Of a stretch of DNA of 64,000 bases, positions 52,000 through 63,665 are shown one piece after another. The DNA lies in the NCBI GenBank assembly GCA_964036045.1, contig OZ038382.1:142302961-142366960 (forward strand). The letters run 5' to 3'. The notes under the pieces are model-generated. The model was given only the letters and a program-made list of their open reading frames with translations. It was not told where the DNA came from and searched no databases. A program made the translations under genes and the position numbers. This DNA is from Eutreptiella sp. 'Long Island Sound 2002' (taxonomy: Eukaryota > Euglenozoa > Euglenophyceae > Eutreptiales > Eutreptiaceae). The number at the start of each line of letters is the position of its first letter. The first letter of the stretch is position 1.

Positions 52000-52532
52000 T
52001 GTAAGTGCGGCTAACCCCCATCTGCTCAGATTTTCACAGATCTGCCCCAGATTGACTACATTTTGGTCATTTTCTCTGCTTCGGCGGAATCGCCGCCTCG
52101 CAGCTCAGTCTCAGGATCAGACCTATATATTTCTGATATGCCGGATCTGATTCCGCGGTCCATTCATCGTAAATCCGTCGCGTTCCGATCATTTACCTGG
52201 AATCGCCAATTGCCGCTGATGCGCGCCCGAAGCCAAATCAGCCAAATATTTTTTCACAATCGGATTTATATAAATCTTTTCAGATAGATATGGACACTCA
52301 GATGTACTTAGGATAATCCGCATCAATTTTCTTCATAGACTGGGATTTTCTGCCGGATAACAATCAGCATGGATCTTGCTTCCGTTGTTGCTGCTCTCGC
52401 CTCCGTTGGTGTCCGTGTATCCGGTTCTACCCCGAACAGCAGCGTTCAGGTCGACTCCTCGCGTGCCTGCCCCACTGGTCTTGCCAGCCCCGAGCCCTCC
52501 GGCACCATCAACGACCCAGGGCAGCACTTTCA
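52000..52532 (+). repeat. 3' LTR of element 3
   Basis: 532 of 533 positions identical to the 5' LTR (difference at 52434). It is followed by the right target duplication GCGGA. It carries the same ATG and N-terminal Gag codons (52369 onward), which run out of frame-sense into flanking DNA. Confidence 0.95.
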
Positions 52533-52870
52533 GCGGATTGAGGGCTGCTTTCATTCTTTGCAAAAGAGCAGTTGCAAACTTAAGGTGTGAATTGTATACA
52601 ATTGTGGTCACCTTGGTCAATTAGAGGTAAATGCTACAATCTACTACAACCGGAGGTCTACACAAGGTTCATATGCATTGCTAAACCTAATTGCAGACTC
52701 CTTTCGTTGCTTCTTGCGTTTGCGCTCGTACGATCTTTGTCAATCGTGACATATGTAATCTAGGTCACTTCAAAAACACCTTTTTCTGGACCTTTTCCAA
52801 AGGCAACTTTGGCACTAGTTGTAGGTAGGCCTTAGGCGTAGTTTACGGATTTTAGGCTTTTCCCTCTCCC

Positions 52871-54837
52871 GTGTACCTTCATTGTGTCCGTAGGTTCCAA
52901 ACTGCCGGTCGGAGCTATCAGCAAGTATCACCGATCCAAGTACGGCTCCGTTCGGTATGCTTTTCCCCTTTGCTTTTTAGTGTCGGCAAGGTCCTTGAGG
53001 ACCGAGAAGCAATTATACAACAAAAGAACCAATTGGACAAGACAAGCCAACAATTGAAGCATCACCACTTCAAGAAAGAGACGGAGAACACGAAAGTGAA
53101 GGATTGGTATGATTCGGATAGAAGGATTGGTTCCAAGATGGCTAAAGACTTGAGACATTGTAAGTTTAGACTTAAGGAGTTACATTCATGTGTTTTCAAC
53201 TTGGAGAGAAAAGTGAATGGTTTGAAAGCTAAATTGTCGGCCTCTACGTCCATGATGAGCAAGCTTTTGTGTAGGGGGAAGGTGTCTTGGCGCGACGCGT
53301 TTCGGATTCGAGCTTCAATCCGTCAATTGCATTATCGTCTCTTTCAATGTCGGTGCCGAGCAACCAACATAATAAGATTATTCGTTGTATTACACACGCT
53401 TTCAATGTTCTTCTTCCACGTTTGTGCGGTAGCAGTGCCATTCAAAGGTTCTGAACGGACTCCGATTTGTGGTCTTTCAAGTGTGTGGCCAAGGCCGCCT
53501 CTTGTGCAAAGAAGATGGCCGGTTCCACATTTTGTATGTGTAAAACACGGGATGGCACACAGAAGAATGGTACCGGATTCCAAGCCAATGCGTGCCACTG
53601 GAAAAAAGGAAACAGGGAAATTGGTTGGCGGAGTGATTGGCGTTGCATTGCCCCGCAACAAAACCGCCGAAACAGAACCTCAATTGACTCATGAGGCCAA
53701 GGTTCGATTGATGGCCAATGGTGAGGGGTTGTAGCTATCGGATATCAAAACGGTGTGTCCGATGGTGCCGCCAACGAGAGGGCCACAAACCGATTGGAGA
53801 GTGTGCCTTCCGCCACGTGTGCTACGCACAATGGGTGCAACACCGGCAAACACGGTGTTGCACCTACAGTCACTACTCACTAGATTCAGTGTGTGTGTGG
53901 TGAGGAGAAGGCGCGATGTAAAACATGTACATGGAGCCAGTGTGTGATGTGCGCAACCTACTTTCATAACCGGTGTCTTCCGCAACCCATTCAGCCTTCA
54001 TTTGTTTGTTCTCGTTGCCACTCCGTTGGTGCTACACTTCTTGGGGACAATTTAGCTTGGGACAAGGCGGCGGATAAGCTACGCCAACTTGTGAAGGGAA
54101 TGTTTTTGAGCTATGGCCTTGGTGTGGGTGGCAAACTTCGAGATTGGGCTTTTTTGGGGGGCAAGAAGATTCTTGAGTTGCCTAGGGAGGTTGGGGATCG
54201 CTTCTTCGGTGTTTTCTTCTCCGCAGCTTGCATCTTAACCATGCGTGACACATGGGCGGAATCTGGCCGTGGCAAGCTACATGAGCAAAGTTCTTCGTTC
54301 TGAGGTCTACTGACATGGTTGTTCACTAGTGGCGGTCTTCTCTTTCTATGCATTTGTACTGTGTTACATGCTTGTTTCGCAAAGCCTTTCTTTGAAGGTA
54401 TCCCCAATTCTACCATGGAAAAGGCATATGTGCATGTCCTCAACATTGCTAACGAGTTGGAAATGTATGCAAATAATGTCCAACTGGCCCTCATTTGTGA
54501 TGCACCTGGAATGGACTTGGTCCGTGCTACTCCTATCCTTGTGCCTCTATGATTGCGATCGCGTGTTATCTTCTTGTCGATGCATAGGCGGTTGCTCCAT
54601 TATACTAAGTCGTATCAGCCAGGAGGAACCACGTGCATCCCCGAGTTGAGTGAGGAGCAAAGGCTCCATTGGGCGTCTACCCCTGCCGAGACTGTGTTCG
54701 TTGAGTCATACTTTGGTGTTCTCAGGAACAAACTCCCGGTGAGTGCTCCCCGTGTGCACTCTCCGAGAGGTGCCATGGTCGCGGCGGCGCGGCACAATGA
54801 TGTGTTTGATGTGCCTATGCTTGAAGAGGATGCCTAG
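52871..54837 (+). pseudogene. Broken coiled-coil and Cys-rich (PHD/RING-like) gene
   Basis: Pieces of one gene in several frames. About 52980-53280 encodes a heptad-like coiled coil (EDREAIIQQKNQLDKTSQQL, LRHCKFRLKELHSCVFNLER, KVNGLKAKLSASTSMMSKLL). From 53467 to 54040 the sense frame switches repeatedly through Cys-rich segments, ending in a zinc-finger-like cluster (VCVWCGEEK, CKTCTWSQCVMC, ATYFHNRC, FVCSRC), which looks like a PHD or RING finger. 54041-54300 is helical (DKAADKLRQLVKGMFLSYGL). 54385-54837 continues with KAYVHVLNIANELEMYANN and VFVESYFGVLRNKLP. At least three frameshifts, or unrecognised introns, are needed. No family assigned; the ESYFGVL/ESLNAFL resemblance to the 27.9-29.3 kb transposase-like gene is slight. 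Confidence 0.4.
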
Positions 54838-55746
54838 GCTATTGTAGCCGAAGCCCTCAGGCTCGAGGCAGACACCGGAAAGCGCCAGCAATTGCAAGCG
54901 CACACCCACAAAAAGCAATGGGTAGATCACATGGTGGCTACTGCACAAAAATGTCGTACGAAACGGAAAGTGGATGAAAAGCGCACACACAAAAGGCCCA
55001 AAAAGAAGCTAAACGGGTGGCTGAGCGATGGGTGGTCGAGGTGCACCCGCATCACACCAAAGCGGGCGCCCCCAGAAGCCGGACCCAAAAATATTTGGGC
55101 ATGAGTTGCAGTACACGGTGTTATTGAACATATGTAAAAAAAAATCATGGCGCAAATGTGTCGTGGTGCTCTTACTTTGTTTCATATGTTTGTCGTTTGC
55201 AATTCCGCATCCATTGGTGGTTAGATGACTTGTTCATGAGCTGGTAAGCCCAAGATGGTGCGAAAACAAGGTTGCACAACCCTACCCTACCAGATGGTTC
55301 TGCAGGCTAGGGGTGTGCAAAAGGAGCGGGTCCTGAGCCTGAACTAGGGAGGCGCGAAAAGCGGCGGGAGTTGAAATGACATATGTACATCTAATGGAAG
55401 CTTTTGGGTCCCTTGGGGGGGACCAAGTCCGATATCTCAAAACCACCAACCCCATTGAGCCCCCCTCGTAAAGGCCCCAAAGTTCGACGAAAAATCGAGT
55501 ACCTGCAGTCGATTCGACGAAAATCTAAATAGTGCACGGGGGAACCCGGCAATAGAAAAACAGGATCCCAGTTCCTCGGCCTCCAATCTGGCAAAAATTG
55601 TGACAAATTTCGAAAACTCTGGAACTGGCGCGCGAGGCATACTCACCGGGAGCCTGTCTTGCAGGTAACCAGGGGAGGAAGTGGTACAAAGCGAGAGCAC
55701 CAAGACACAAGTGAGGGCCACTCTTCTCTGCCGGTGTGTTTGTCGA

Positions 55747-57018
55747 TTACTCTTGAGTGACGGCGGTTGGTGAGGAGCAGCTCTCGTCCTCTTCTGATTG
55801 TACATATACACTCCCTTCAAAGGAGTCGCTATCATTCACTACAAAGCGTGTTGTGGAACGCCCACGGGATGACATACCTTCGACTCGTGGTAACTTCGGG
55901 CTCTCAAAATGCTCTATAGATCTCTTACGCTTAGGCGCCTTGGGTTTGGGTGGGTTGGGCTCACCTGTGTCTTGGTGCTCTCGCTTTGTACCACTTCCTC
56001 CCCTAGTTACCTGCAAGACAGGCTCCCGGTGAGTATGCGGTACTGCGCTCGAGCCCCTTAACCCAAGTGAGGAGTTGTGCACTGTTTGTTCCAAAAATTC
56101 ATTCAAGGCCTGCCTGGCCTCTCCGGATGCGCCAACGCGCAAGTAAGGCTTGCAAAAGGCCTCTAAATTGTCCCATTGCCCTAATGCGGCCACCACTTCG
56201 GAAGGTAGCGGTAAAAAGCGAAAGAATTCTACAGAGGCGCCATGCTTGGTGTGCGGGCCGAAAATAGACGTGTCGACACCCAGGCGCTGCAACTCGTGCT
56301 GTGTCAAGGAACCAATGGTATCAGCCGTTAACGGTAGATACGGTCAGTGAAGCGCAATCAACAGCGCTGAGCCGGGCGCCGCCAAAGGCGCCGTCAACTC
56401 CACATATATGCATAGGGCATGCCATGGTGACCATGCGTCTAAACGCAACACCAAGATCTCCTCCCATCGGTAGTCTGGTTTATTTTTGCGTTGGACGACT
56501 ACGAATCGGCGCTCACCAATAGAGGATACGTGCCTCCTGGTTCGGCTCAAGTCGATGGACCTGAATAAGCCCAAAAAACGCCACAGCAAAATGAGACGAA
56601 TGCGTGCATGCGCAATGTACTTCACATCATATGAGGTATTGAGAAATGCCACAAAGACAGGAGCGGGATCCCAGAAAGCGGCGTAGCGCGGGTAGTGCTT
56701 GTTCCATGCCTTTTTAGCCTGCTTCAAAAGTGGGTGATATTTTACATCATGAAATCCAAGCACCAACAAAAGTGCAGAATATGCATTGCAAGCCTGAGAA
56801 GGAGACACGGCATGTAATTCAAACAATAAACCAACGAAAGTGTCTAAAGGTGAATTGATGGTGAGGCCATCACGAAGCGCCATTGCGAACAACAATGCAA
56901 ATGCATTTTGATATCTATTCAATGCCCCCAGCCCTTTGAAATGGTGCTCAATCTGAATCTCGGTGAAATTCCGGGCGAGTAGGCGCTGCCGGATAACACT
57001 ATGCAAAGAAGGGGCCAT
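55747..57018 (-). pseudogene. Tyrosine recombinase of the DIRS element (TGA-interrupted)
   Basis: One frame from 57018 to 55747, broken only by TGA at 56346-56344. Catalytic tetrad candidates: Arg in WRFLGLFRSIDLSRT, Lys in VVQRKNKPDYRW, His in IFGPHTKHGAS, and the nucleophile Tyr in NLEAFCKPYLR. The usual H-x-x-R is H-x-x-H here, an oddity or a mutation. The C-terminus is basic with KPKAPKRKR, likely nuclear targeting, and overlaps the internal complementary region. The protein would integrate circular element DNA without a target duplication. Confidence 0.75.
55960..56073. repeat. Internal complementary region of the DIRS element
   Basis: 79 bp complementary to 55637-55715 followed by 35 bp complementary to 60022-60056. 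The two parts meet at GTATGC/GGTACTGC near 56038-56039, which reproduces the joined outer ends of the element, the expected circle junction template. Confidence 0.9.
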
Positions 57019-57515
57019 CTTGGTTTCTTCATGTATTCATCTTGACAGTTCAGATAAAGGGCCCACCGTGGGCGAATGCGAAGCACTGGTGTTCCCTTCA
57101 CGTGCAAGGAGGTTAATAGGGGCCACCATAACTCGGAATCCCACCAAGGAACTAGCGTGAGACTGGTCACATGGGGGTTCGCCCTGAGCCGGTGTAGCCA
57201 TTGTGCTATGAGTGACCAAGGGGGGTGCGCGAAGCAAACCTTTACGGTCTCCGGTGGGCTATCCAAAGCGTCGGTGAGGATCGCTTGGTGATGCGGCCAC
57301 CTGGCTCAAAAGAGGGGCAGCAAGGCGTTGCTTGGAGAAGCGAACATGTCTATGCTCGGCTCGCAAAATTTTCTGAACCTGTCTTGAATCTGTCTGAGGA
57401 TGAGAGGGTTGAGAGAATATTCGCTTGGGTCGAATGACCAACGAGAGATTGGGTCGGCTAACATCTAGCGTGACGGTACGAGCCGAACATGCAATTCGAT
57501 GCGATGATGCGTCAT

Positions 57516-58798
57516 CTAAATGAGAGATGGTCGTAGAATGTTGTTCAACCGTGGAACCTTGCCGCCTTGATTTGCTAAATAAGAATAGACGGTGGCATTG
57601 TCCACATCCAAAGCCACTATTCCGTTGGGCTTGGCTAGCGATTGTGTGGTGTTTACCGCCGCTATTAATTCCTCATCGCTGATGTGCCCCAAAATCGTGC
57701 ACCATTTGTCGGGGGTCTTGCACATTGAGACCTCCCCACGCAAACAATGCGGCGTCGGAGGCCAAATGTTTTTGGGGTTGTTGGTTGCTTGTCACAAACT
57801 TGCGACCTGGCCAAGAATGTAGCAAACCTGTGATGGCGCGCACTTGATTTTCAACTCGATTGGCACTACGCATGACGTGTCCCATCCGACACTGTCGACT
57901 CTTCGCACGAACTTCACGAGTAAATCGGTGAATGCGCGGAGCGCTGGCATGGCTGGGAGTAGAGACCGAAAACGGCCTAAAATGGCCGCCATCTTGCGGG
58001 GCGACATGACGGGTGACACTAAAACTTTCTCTACCTCCTTCCTGTAGCCCTTGCGCTTGCAAGCGGGAGCCAATAGTTCTCCTGCTGTGAAATCTACAAC
58101 GAAGCCCAAGGCGTCTATAACTTGGGATGGTTCTAGTACGGACTTGGGAAAATTGATGGTCATCCACTGGCTTCTAAGTCTCTCAATATCAGAGGGCGCA
58201 CGCGGAGCAAGTAACGGCGCGACGGGCCTAAGATTATGATGTCGTCTAGATATATAAAAACCACGATCCCCAACGCTCTCCACTTGCTTGGGGACGTTTT
58301 CATTAGCTGCGTCCAATAATACGGGATGTAATGGAGCCCGAAGCACGCGGAGTCGCATTGAAACACGTTGGATCCTATTTGAAAATTGAAATACCTTCTT
58401 AGCTCGGGGCTGAGCGCGAGGTGAAAATAGGCGTGTTTTAAGTCGATCTTGAGCGCCCAATGTCCTTTTATCAAAAAAGGAAAGATTTTTCCCCAATTGG
58501 GCAAACGAAAATAAGGCGGCGGACGCAACCTTGCGTTGATATCCACGCACGCACTTATGAACCGGGGTTTTGGTTTGTAGATCACGAACCATGGAACAAA
58601 ATGCATGCCTGAGTGAAGGTTCACGCGGCGAACTGCTTTGACCTCTAGATATTCTTGCATGATTGCCAATGCGTCTTGAATTTCTTCTGTAGCGTGAGCG
58701 TGAAAAAGCGGGCGAGGGCGTGGAGGTGGCAATATCCAATCGGCGGGTAACCCGTGTTTGATCAAAGAAACAACGAGCGGAAAAGCGGTTGTTCCCAT
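57516..58798 (-). pseudogene. RT-RNase H of the DIRS element (frameshifted)
   Basis: RT in 58798-58160: FISACVDINARLR, LKIDLKHAYFHLALSPELRR (first Asp), ACFGLHYIPYYW, FIYLDDIIILGPS (LDD active site, typical for DIRS). The sense then passes to another frame near 58200 (TINFPKSVLEPSQVIDALGF, VVDFTAGELLAPACKRKGY). RNase H is split: SDAALFAWGG in 58167-57673, then SDEELIAAVNTTQSL and GIVALDVDNATVYSYLANQG in 57743-57516. At least three frameshifts make it non-functional. Confidence 0.8.
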
Positions 58799-58843
58799 GA
58801 TTGCAACCGGTTTCTCAACCGCATATATAGAGGGACTTGCGGG

Positions 58844-60037
58844 TCATTGAGAACCTTGGCCTCTTGGACCGGAGCGGGCGGAAGGTGTGGAGGATTGAGG
58901 GTAAGAGGAATAGGAACCTCGTCCGTAGCCTCGGCCGTAGGACTTGCCTTTGCCATATTGGCGAAAATTGCTCCATGATTGAAATCCTTTGCCTTTGCCT
59001 CGTGATCCTTTGGAAGATCCTCTGGAAGAAAGACGGTTGATCTTAGCCGCTAGATTAGCATTTGCAAGCTCCTCCTTAGTGAAAAGCTGGTTAGAGTGTG
59101 CAACACTACCTTTAACGGATTGAGTCTTGCGAAAGTCACACAACGATTATTCTAACTCTGCAAGTAAGTGAAAAACATGCAATAAAGAAACATATGAGTC
59201 CTCGCCACCTTCGGAAATGGACAAGTGTCCCAAAATACGCAATGCATGCAAAAGCTTTTGCTGCCAACTCTTAACGGGTTTATCTAAGTATCCTTTACCA
59301 TCGGCGTTGTGATTATTGTCGTGCGCTTTCCTTGGAATTTGTGCCACGATTGGCAATTCTTCTAAGACCTTTCGTAGGTCAAATCTCTCTCCATCGGGGT
59401 CCCGAGAAAGATTCCATGCCTCTTCAAACCAAAGTGGCAACTCAATTGTAGGTGAATCATACGGCAAGTTGACAACTTCATCCTCATCATCACTGAACTC
59501 ATTTAATTCATCTCCCGCCTTGGGTTGATTGACCGCCTTGGTACCGCCGTTTGCGTGCGTAGCTAAATTGAACGCTGCCTCCGCTAAAGTGTCCGCCAAA
59601 GTCACCACCGAATCTATGTTCCAGACCAACGACAACGCGTACAAAAATGTGTCCCGGTAAGGTTGACTATCTCCATGAACCATAGCCTTGCCGCTAAGTT
59701 GATGCATGAGCAGCGCCAATTTGTTGACCCTCAAAGATGGCTTCCAGTGTTGTAACGCGGTGTTGAGCTCTCTACAACGTTCCAAACCAATAGGGGCAAT
59801 GGACGTCCACAATTCAGGGTTTTCCAACAAATGGTCCCAGGCGAGCGGAAATTTTGGCCCCAATATTTCTTGAAGGTCTGAAACCAAGGAATCCATGTTG
59901 ATAAATTGATAATTCTCCATAATTGTTGAAGTTGACTGCAATTCAGAACAAACGGGACTGCGACCGCCAACCGCCGGCAACGAAAAGAGTAACCGACAAA
60001 CACGCCGGCAGAGAAGAGTGGTCCTCACTTGGGTCAA
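58844..60037 (-). pseudogene. Gag-like ORF of the DIRS element (TAA-interrupted)
   Basis: 60037-59150 encodes a 296-residue protein with a capsid-like helical region (KFPLAWDHLLENPELWTSIA, YRDTFLYALSLVWNID) and an acidic patch (ELNEFSDDEDEVVN). After TAA at 59149-59147 the same frame continues to 58844 as CDFRKTQSVKGS and an RGG/GYG-rich, basic, low-complexity tail (GKGKSYGRGYGRG), typical for nucleic-acid binding. The TAA therefore looks like a nonsense change inside one Gag-like protein. The 5' end overlaps the right inverted repeat. Confidence 0.65.
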
Positions 60038-60056
60038 GGGGCTCGAGCGCAGTACC

Positions 60057-63000
60057 TCTCATTTGCCGAGGTTTTCCCTTACCGTAAATGTAAATGTAAA
60101 GTACTACTCTAGTGTACTTAGTAGTAGTAGTAGTAAATGATAATCATCCGGACCGCATACTGTGAACGTAAATTTAAAAAACAATAATGCAGCCGAAATC
60201 CGGCGCTGTTACTGTAAATCACTTTGTAACCCCAGTGTCATGATCGACACTTTTGCAAAGCATCGTTGTAAAAAAAATCGAAAATTTTCGATTTGACTAA
60301 ATGGTTGCTCCTTCCCGAATAATTCCGTGTTATGTGGTCGATGAATGAAGGCTCATGCGGGTGCACTAGTCAACCAAGTCACCCAAGCCTCCGCATTACG
60401 TCTCGTGGCAAGTGAGGAATCTTTTGTAATGATCCGGCCACAACCATCAAAATGTGATGGGGTACCATAAAATTGGTTCCCCTTTTCCACTTCCCAATTT
60501 GAGCATTTTTTGTAGGGAATTCCACAATGCATTTCAAGACGGGGTTGTCTTGACAAGGGAATTGCAACGCAATTCATAGTCGTAGGTGATGTCAAAAAAA
60601 GATGCTGTCAGAAAATTGCGGAATGTGTGGCACAATCATAGAATATAATTTTTGCCACATCAATGTTGTTCGTCATGCCAAGCTCTTCTCTACAATCGCT
60701 CATTCTTTGAAGTTTCCCGGGAGATGGTCATCCGGTACAACCGCACGAGACCTTTGCCATCATTCTTCATCTCAAGGGCATAGTTACGACGAACATGCAA
60801 TCACGCCGTGCTTGCACAACCGCGTCGTCGTCCATTTGACAACGGGAAAGAGAATGTTCAAAATTCCCCCAAAAAGGCAAACATCATACTTGTTGGCGAA
60901 TTGTCGAAGCGGTCTTTTGTGTGAGTGCGGTTGACTACGATCGTCTCTCAACAGACACGGGTTGTCCGGGTGGGGTCACAAAATGAATCCAAACGTGTTT
61001 TCATCAAAATGATAAATGGAAGTAAGCTATGCCCCCGATTGAGTGTTCAGTAGTCCCGGCGTAAGAGTGAGAGGCATGACCTTTCCCCTTCACTTGGCTC
61101 TTTCCAAATTGATCAAAAGAACGTCGGGCTTGTGTATGATCTATGTTCACAAGGGAAATGGACAATCACAATATCAAAGGTACTTTCATGACCAAAAGCT
61201 TGAGTCAATTGCACAGCGTTGAGAAATGACACCATACGATGGAATGTAAATTCATTTCATCGTCACCAAATTCAACAAAAGCAAACAACGAAGCGAAACA
61301 CGAACGTGAATGGTGTGCTTATAAATGATCGAAACCCCAAGCACATCCTGATATGACAATCACCGAGCATAGGGCAAGGTTGGCATAATGGCAACACGTC
61401 TATGTCTTTCACCACCCCTCCCTCTCTCCTTCGAACACGGCGCCCCTTGCAAAGCACATTCAAAATACGCCTCATCATGAAAGCACACAAACCGAAACGC
61501 GCGCCAGGCACCCGATTTCCCGACCTAATTGAACCTTGGTCCAGCTTCAAATGCATTTCAAAGCAGCTTTGTTGTGTCGATCGTGCTCTTACAAGTATTG
61601 TAGTCTTTCACGGCCTCTAGTGCCTTTTTGAGAGAGTATTCAAAGCCACAAACCTTGGGCTTTGGAGAACATTTTCGTTTCTTTGCCAATTATTTTCATC
61701 GAGCACTTTGCAAAAAAAAAAGTGAGTGTGCTCTTTGACTTGCCATTTGTTCAAGTGTGTTGTGTACTCTTTGTCGTACGAGTTGTCGAGCGGATTGACA
61801 ATATCTAACGTCATGTGTTGAACGCCGCCGTGGATTTTTTTTCGTGGTGGCGGGTTTGTACTTTTGAAGCTTGCGTTGTTTAATGTCACCGTCGGATCAT
61901 GGTCTTAGCCGGCGACATTGGTACCGAAAGGTTGCACAGGGATTCACGGACTACCAAAGTACCTGTTGCAAGTGACGTTGGCAGAGAATCAAGTGCCGAG
62001 CGCCAACCCCTCCCCAAAGTGGGGTTGCACAAGGATAAGGTTAGCGAGCGATAATACGAGTTTAAACCAAAACGCTAGCACAGCCACAAAGCGCAAGTGA
62101 GTGATGACATTAATTTGCATCTCGTTGCTCGTTGCCTTGGGTTACGTTGGGTAAGAGACTCGTGAAGCTCGTGGAATTTTTGTTGATCATGGTGTGCACT
62201 TGCATGTGTTGTACATTTTGTTTCCAGTTTTTGTGCATCCTTTCGAGTGACCACATGGACAGGCGGAGCCCATACGTGCTTTGTACTCGCCTTTTGCATT
62301 GGACGAGCTTTGTCTTTGCTTTGTGCCCCCCAACCTCCTTGACAACCTCTCATGCATTTGTGAGCAGTTTTCTTGCTTCCGTCGTGCCCTTAGTCTTCTC
62401 GGCACATGTCCAAACATAGTGATTAAAAAGTTTTTGTTTTCAAGGCGCAGTTCTTGGGTCTTAACCCATTAGTGCAAGCGAGTTTTTCGATGTTGCCTTC
62501 CATCACAAATTGTGAGCCTCAAATGCATTTGTGCGTTTACCCTCACCAATGCCATAGTTTTCATCGTGTCAAGTCCCTATCTTTAGAAAGCGAGGCTTGT
62601 CCTTGGAAATGCTCAAGAGCGAGGCCGTGACAACCAATGAGTGGGCAATGGGGAAAGTCACTCTCTGTCATTCTCTAGGTGCTTTCTTCTCGGCCTCTGC
62701 TGTGTTGTGTTCACATTGCTTTGCTAGCCTCGTAGACGCTAGACCCCAAAAAAGGCGGTTTTTCTTGCCATAAGGGCCATAAGAGGACTTTTAGTCTACC
62801 AAAGTTGATGCTAAGCGAGCATTATTATAATGTGCATGCATCACTCGACGCATCCCCTTGCACTCATCAACACCCTTCGTGTGTACACTCAAGGTTGTGT
62901 ACACTCAAGGTTCACTCAAGGTTCTGTGGGCACCCCTTTTGCTGGGCTGTACCATTTCTTCACTGCAATGCGTGCGCTTTGTTTCGCTCAACAAGTTTGT

Positions 63001-63665
63001 CTACATGGTGCCCTGAAGTTCGCCATTGACCCAATGCGCGGGCTCTACTTATTGCATGCCTATTGCTTGCGCTTGAGGATTGTGTGATGCTTGTACAAGC
63101 TAGAGGGAGCTCCAACACAAAAAAAAAAAAAAAGGCCGTGCATCTCGTTCAACACATGAAGTTCTCCAATTGTGCAGTTTAATGTCCACAATTTTGTTTT
63201 GCAACCTCTCAAATCACTTAATGTTGCTAGGGAGAGAAGGGTGCGCAATTGGAGGATAGTGTATGGTTTGTTCGTACTTTCAACTTTCCCGTTGTTCAGC
63301 ACATTACAGTTGGTCCTGTACGGTTGTCAAGATATAGCCTGGTAGAGGTAGAGGTAGATACGGCAAGGGCAAGGGATTGTAGGGGCAGCTAAGGTATCCC
63401 AAATGGGTGTTTTTCAGTTGGCGGTTGGCCTCAAGAGCTTTTGCTGAAAGAATTCATGTCAAGTGATGCGTGCATTTTTGCTGTTGCGGATAGCCCTCTG
63501 CTTCTACTTCTAGAACAAACCAATCTTACGACCGGTTGCACGCATAGTTGTTCCACGCTTGTTGGGTCTCACCCAAATGCTTCCCTTAGAGTTTGATTGA
63601 TTACCATTCATGCCTCACGTTTTACTTCTTGAGGTGGGGGTGGGTTTTTGATCCAATTTGGTCCA
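60057..63665. other. No recognisable gene; small tandem repeats
   Basis: Short scattered ORFs only. Seen: a (GTA)n/(AGT)n microsatellite at about 60117-60136; a short tandem repeat GTGTACACTCAAGGTT at 62880-62913 with a partial third unit; and a run of 16 A at about 63117-63132. There may be decayed mobile DNA here, but nothing supports a family. Confidence 0.5.

Larger units (their letters stand above)
41560..52532 (+). mobile_element. Complete Ty3/gypsy chromovirus (element 3), recently inserted
   Basis: A 10,973-bp element with 533-bp LTRs (41560-42092 and 52000-52532), each TG...CA, differing only at 41994/52434 (C versus G). It is flanked by a 5-bp duplication GCGGA (41555-41559 and 52533-52537). 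Primer-binding site at 42093, polypurine tract at 51989-51999. One reading frame runs from the ATG at 41929 to 50151, interrupted only by UAG (44965-44967, Gag/Pol) and UGA (47230-47232, in RT). Near-identical LTRs imply a very recent insertion. A 1.85-kb non-coding stretch separates Pol from the 3' LTR. Confidence 0.95.
55637..60056 (-). mobile_element. DIRS-type retrotransposon with inverted ends and internal complementary region
   Basis: Inverted terminal repeats of 44 bp: 55711-55754 against 59986-60029. An internal complementary region at 55960-56073 consists of the complement of the left outer end (55637-55715 against 55960-56038, 79 bp, about 3 mismatches) joined to the complement of the right outer end (60022-60056 against 56039-56073, 35 bp, 1 mismatch). 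This arrangement defines DIRS-1-like elements and reflects their circular replication intermediate. Coding order on the minus strand: Gag-like, RT-RNase H, tyrosine recombinase. Several frameshifts and two stops indicate a dead copy. Confidence 0.9.

Noticed and set aside
12744-60037. Reassigned stop codon in the host genetic code
   Set aside because: Lone in-frame stops involve TAA, TAG and TGA alike and are very rare per codon (two in ~2,700 codons of element 3). Reassignment would make one stop common at sense positions.
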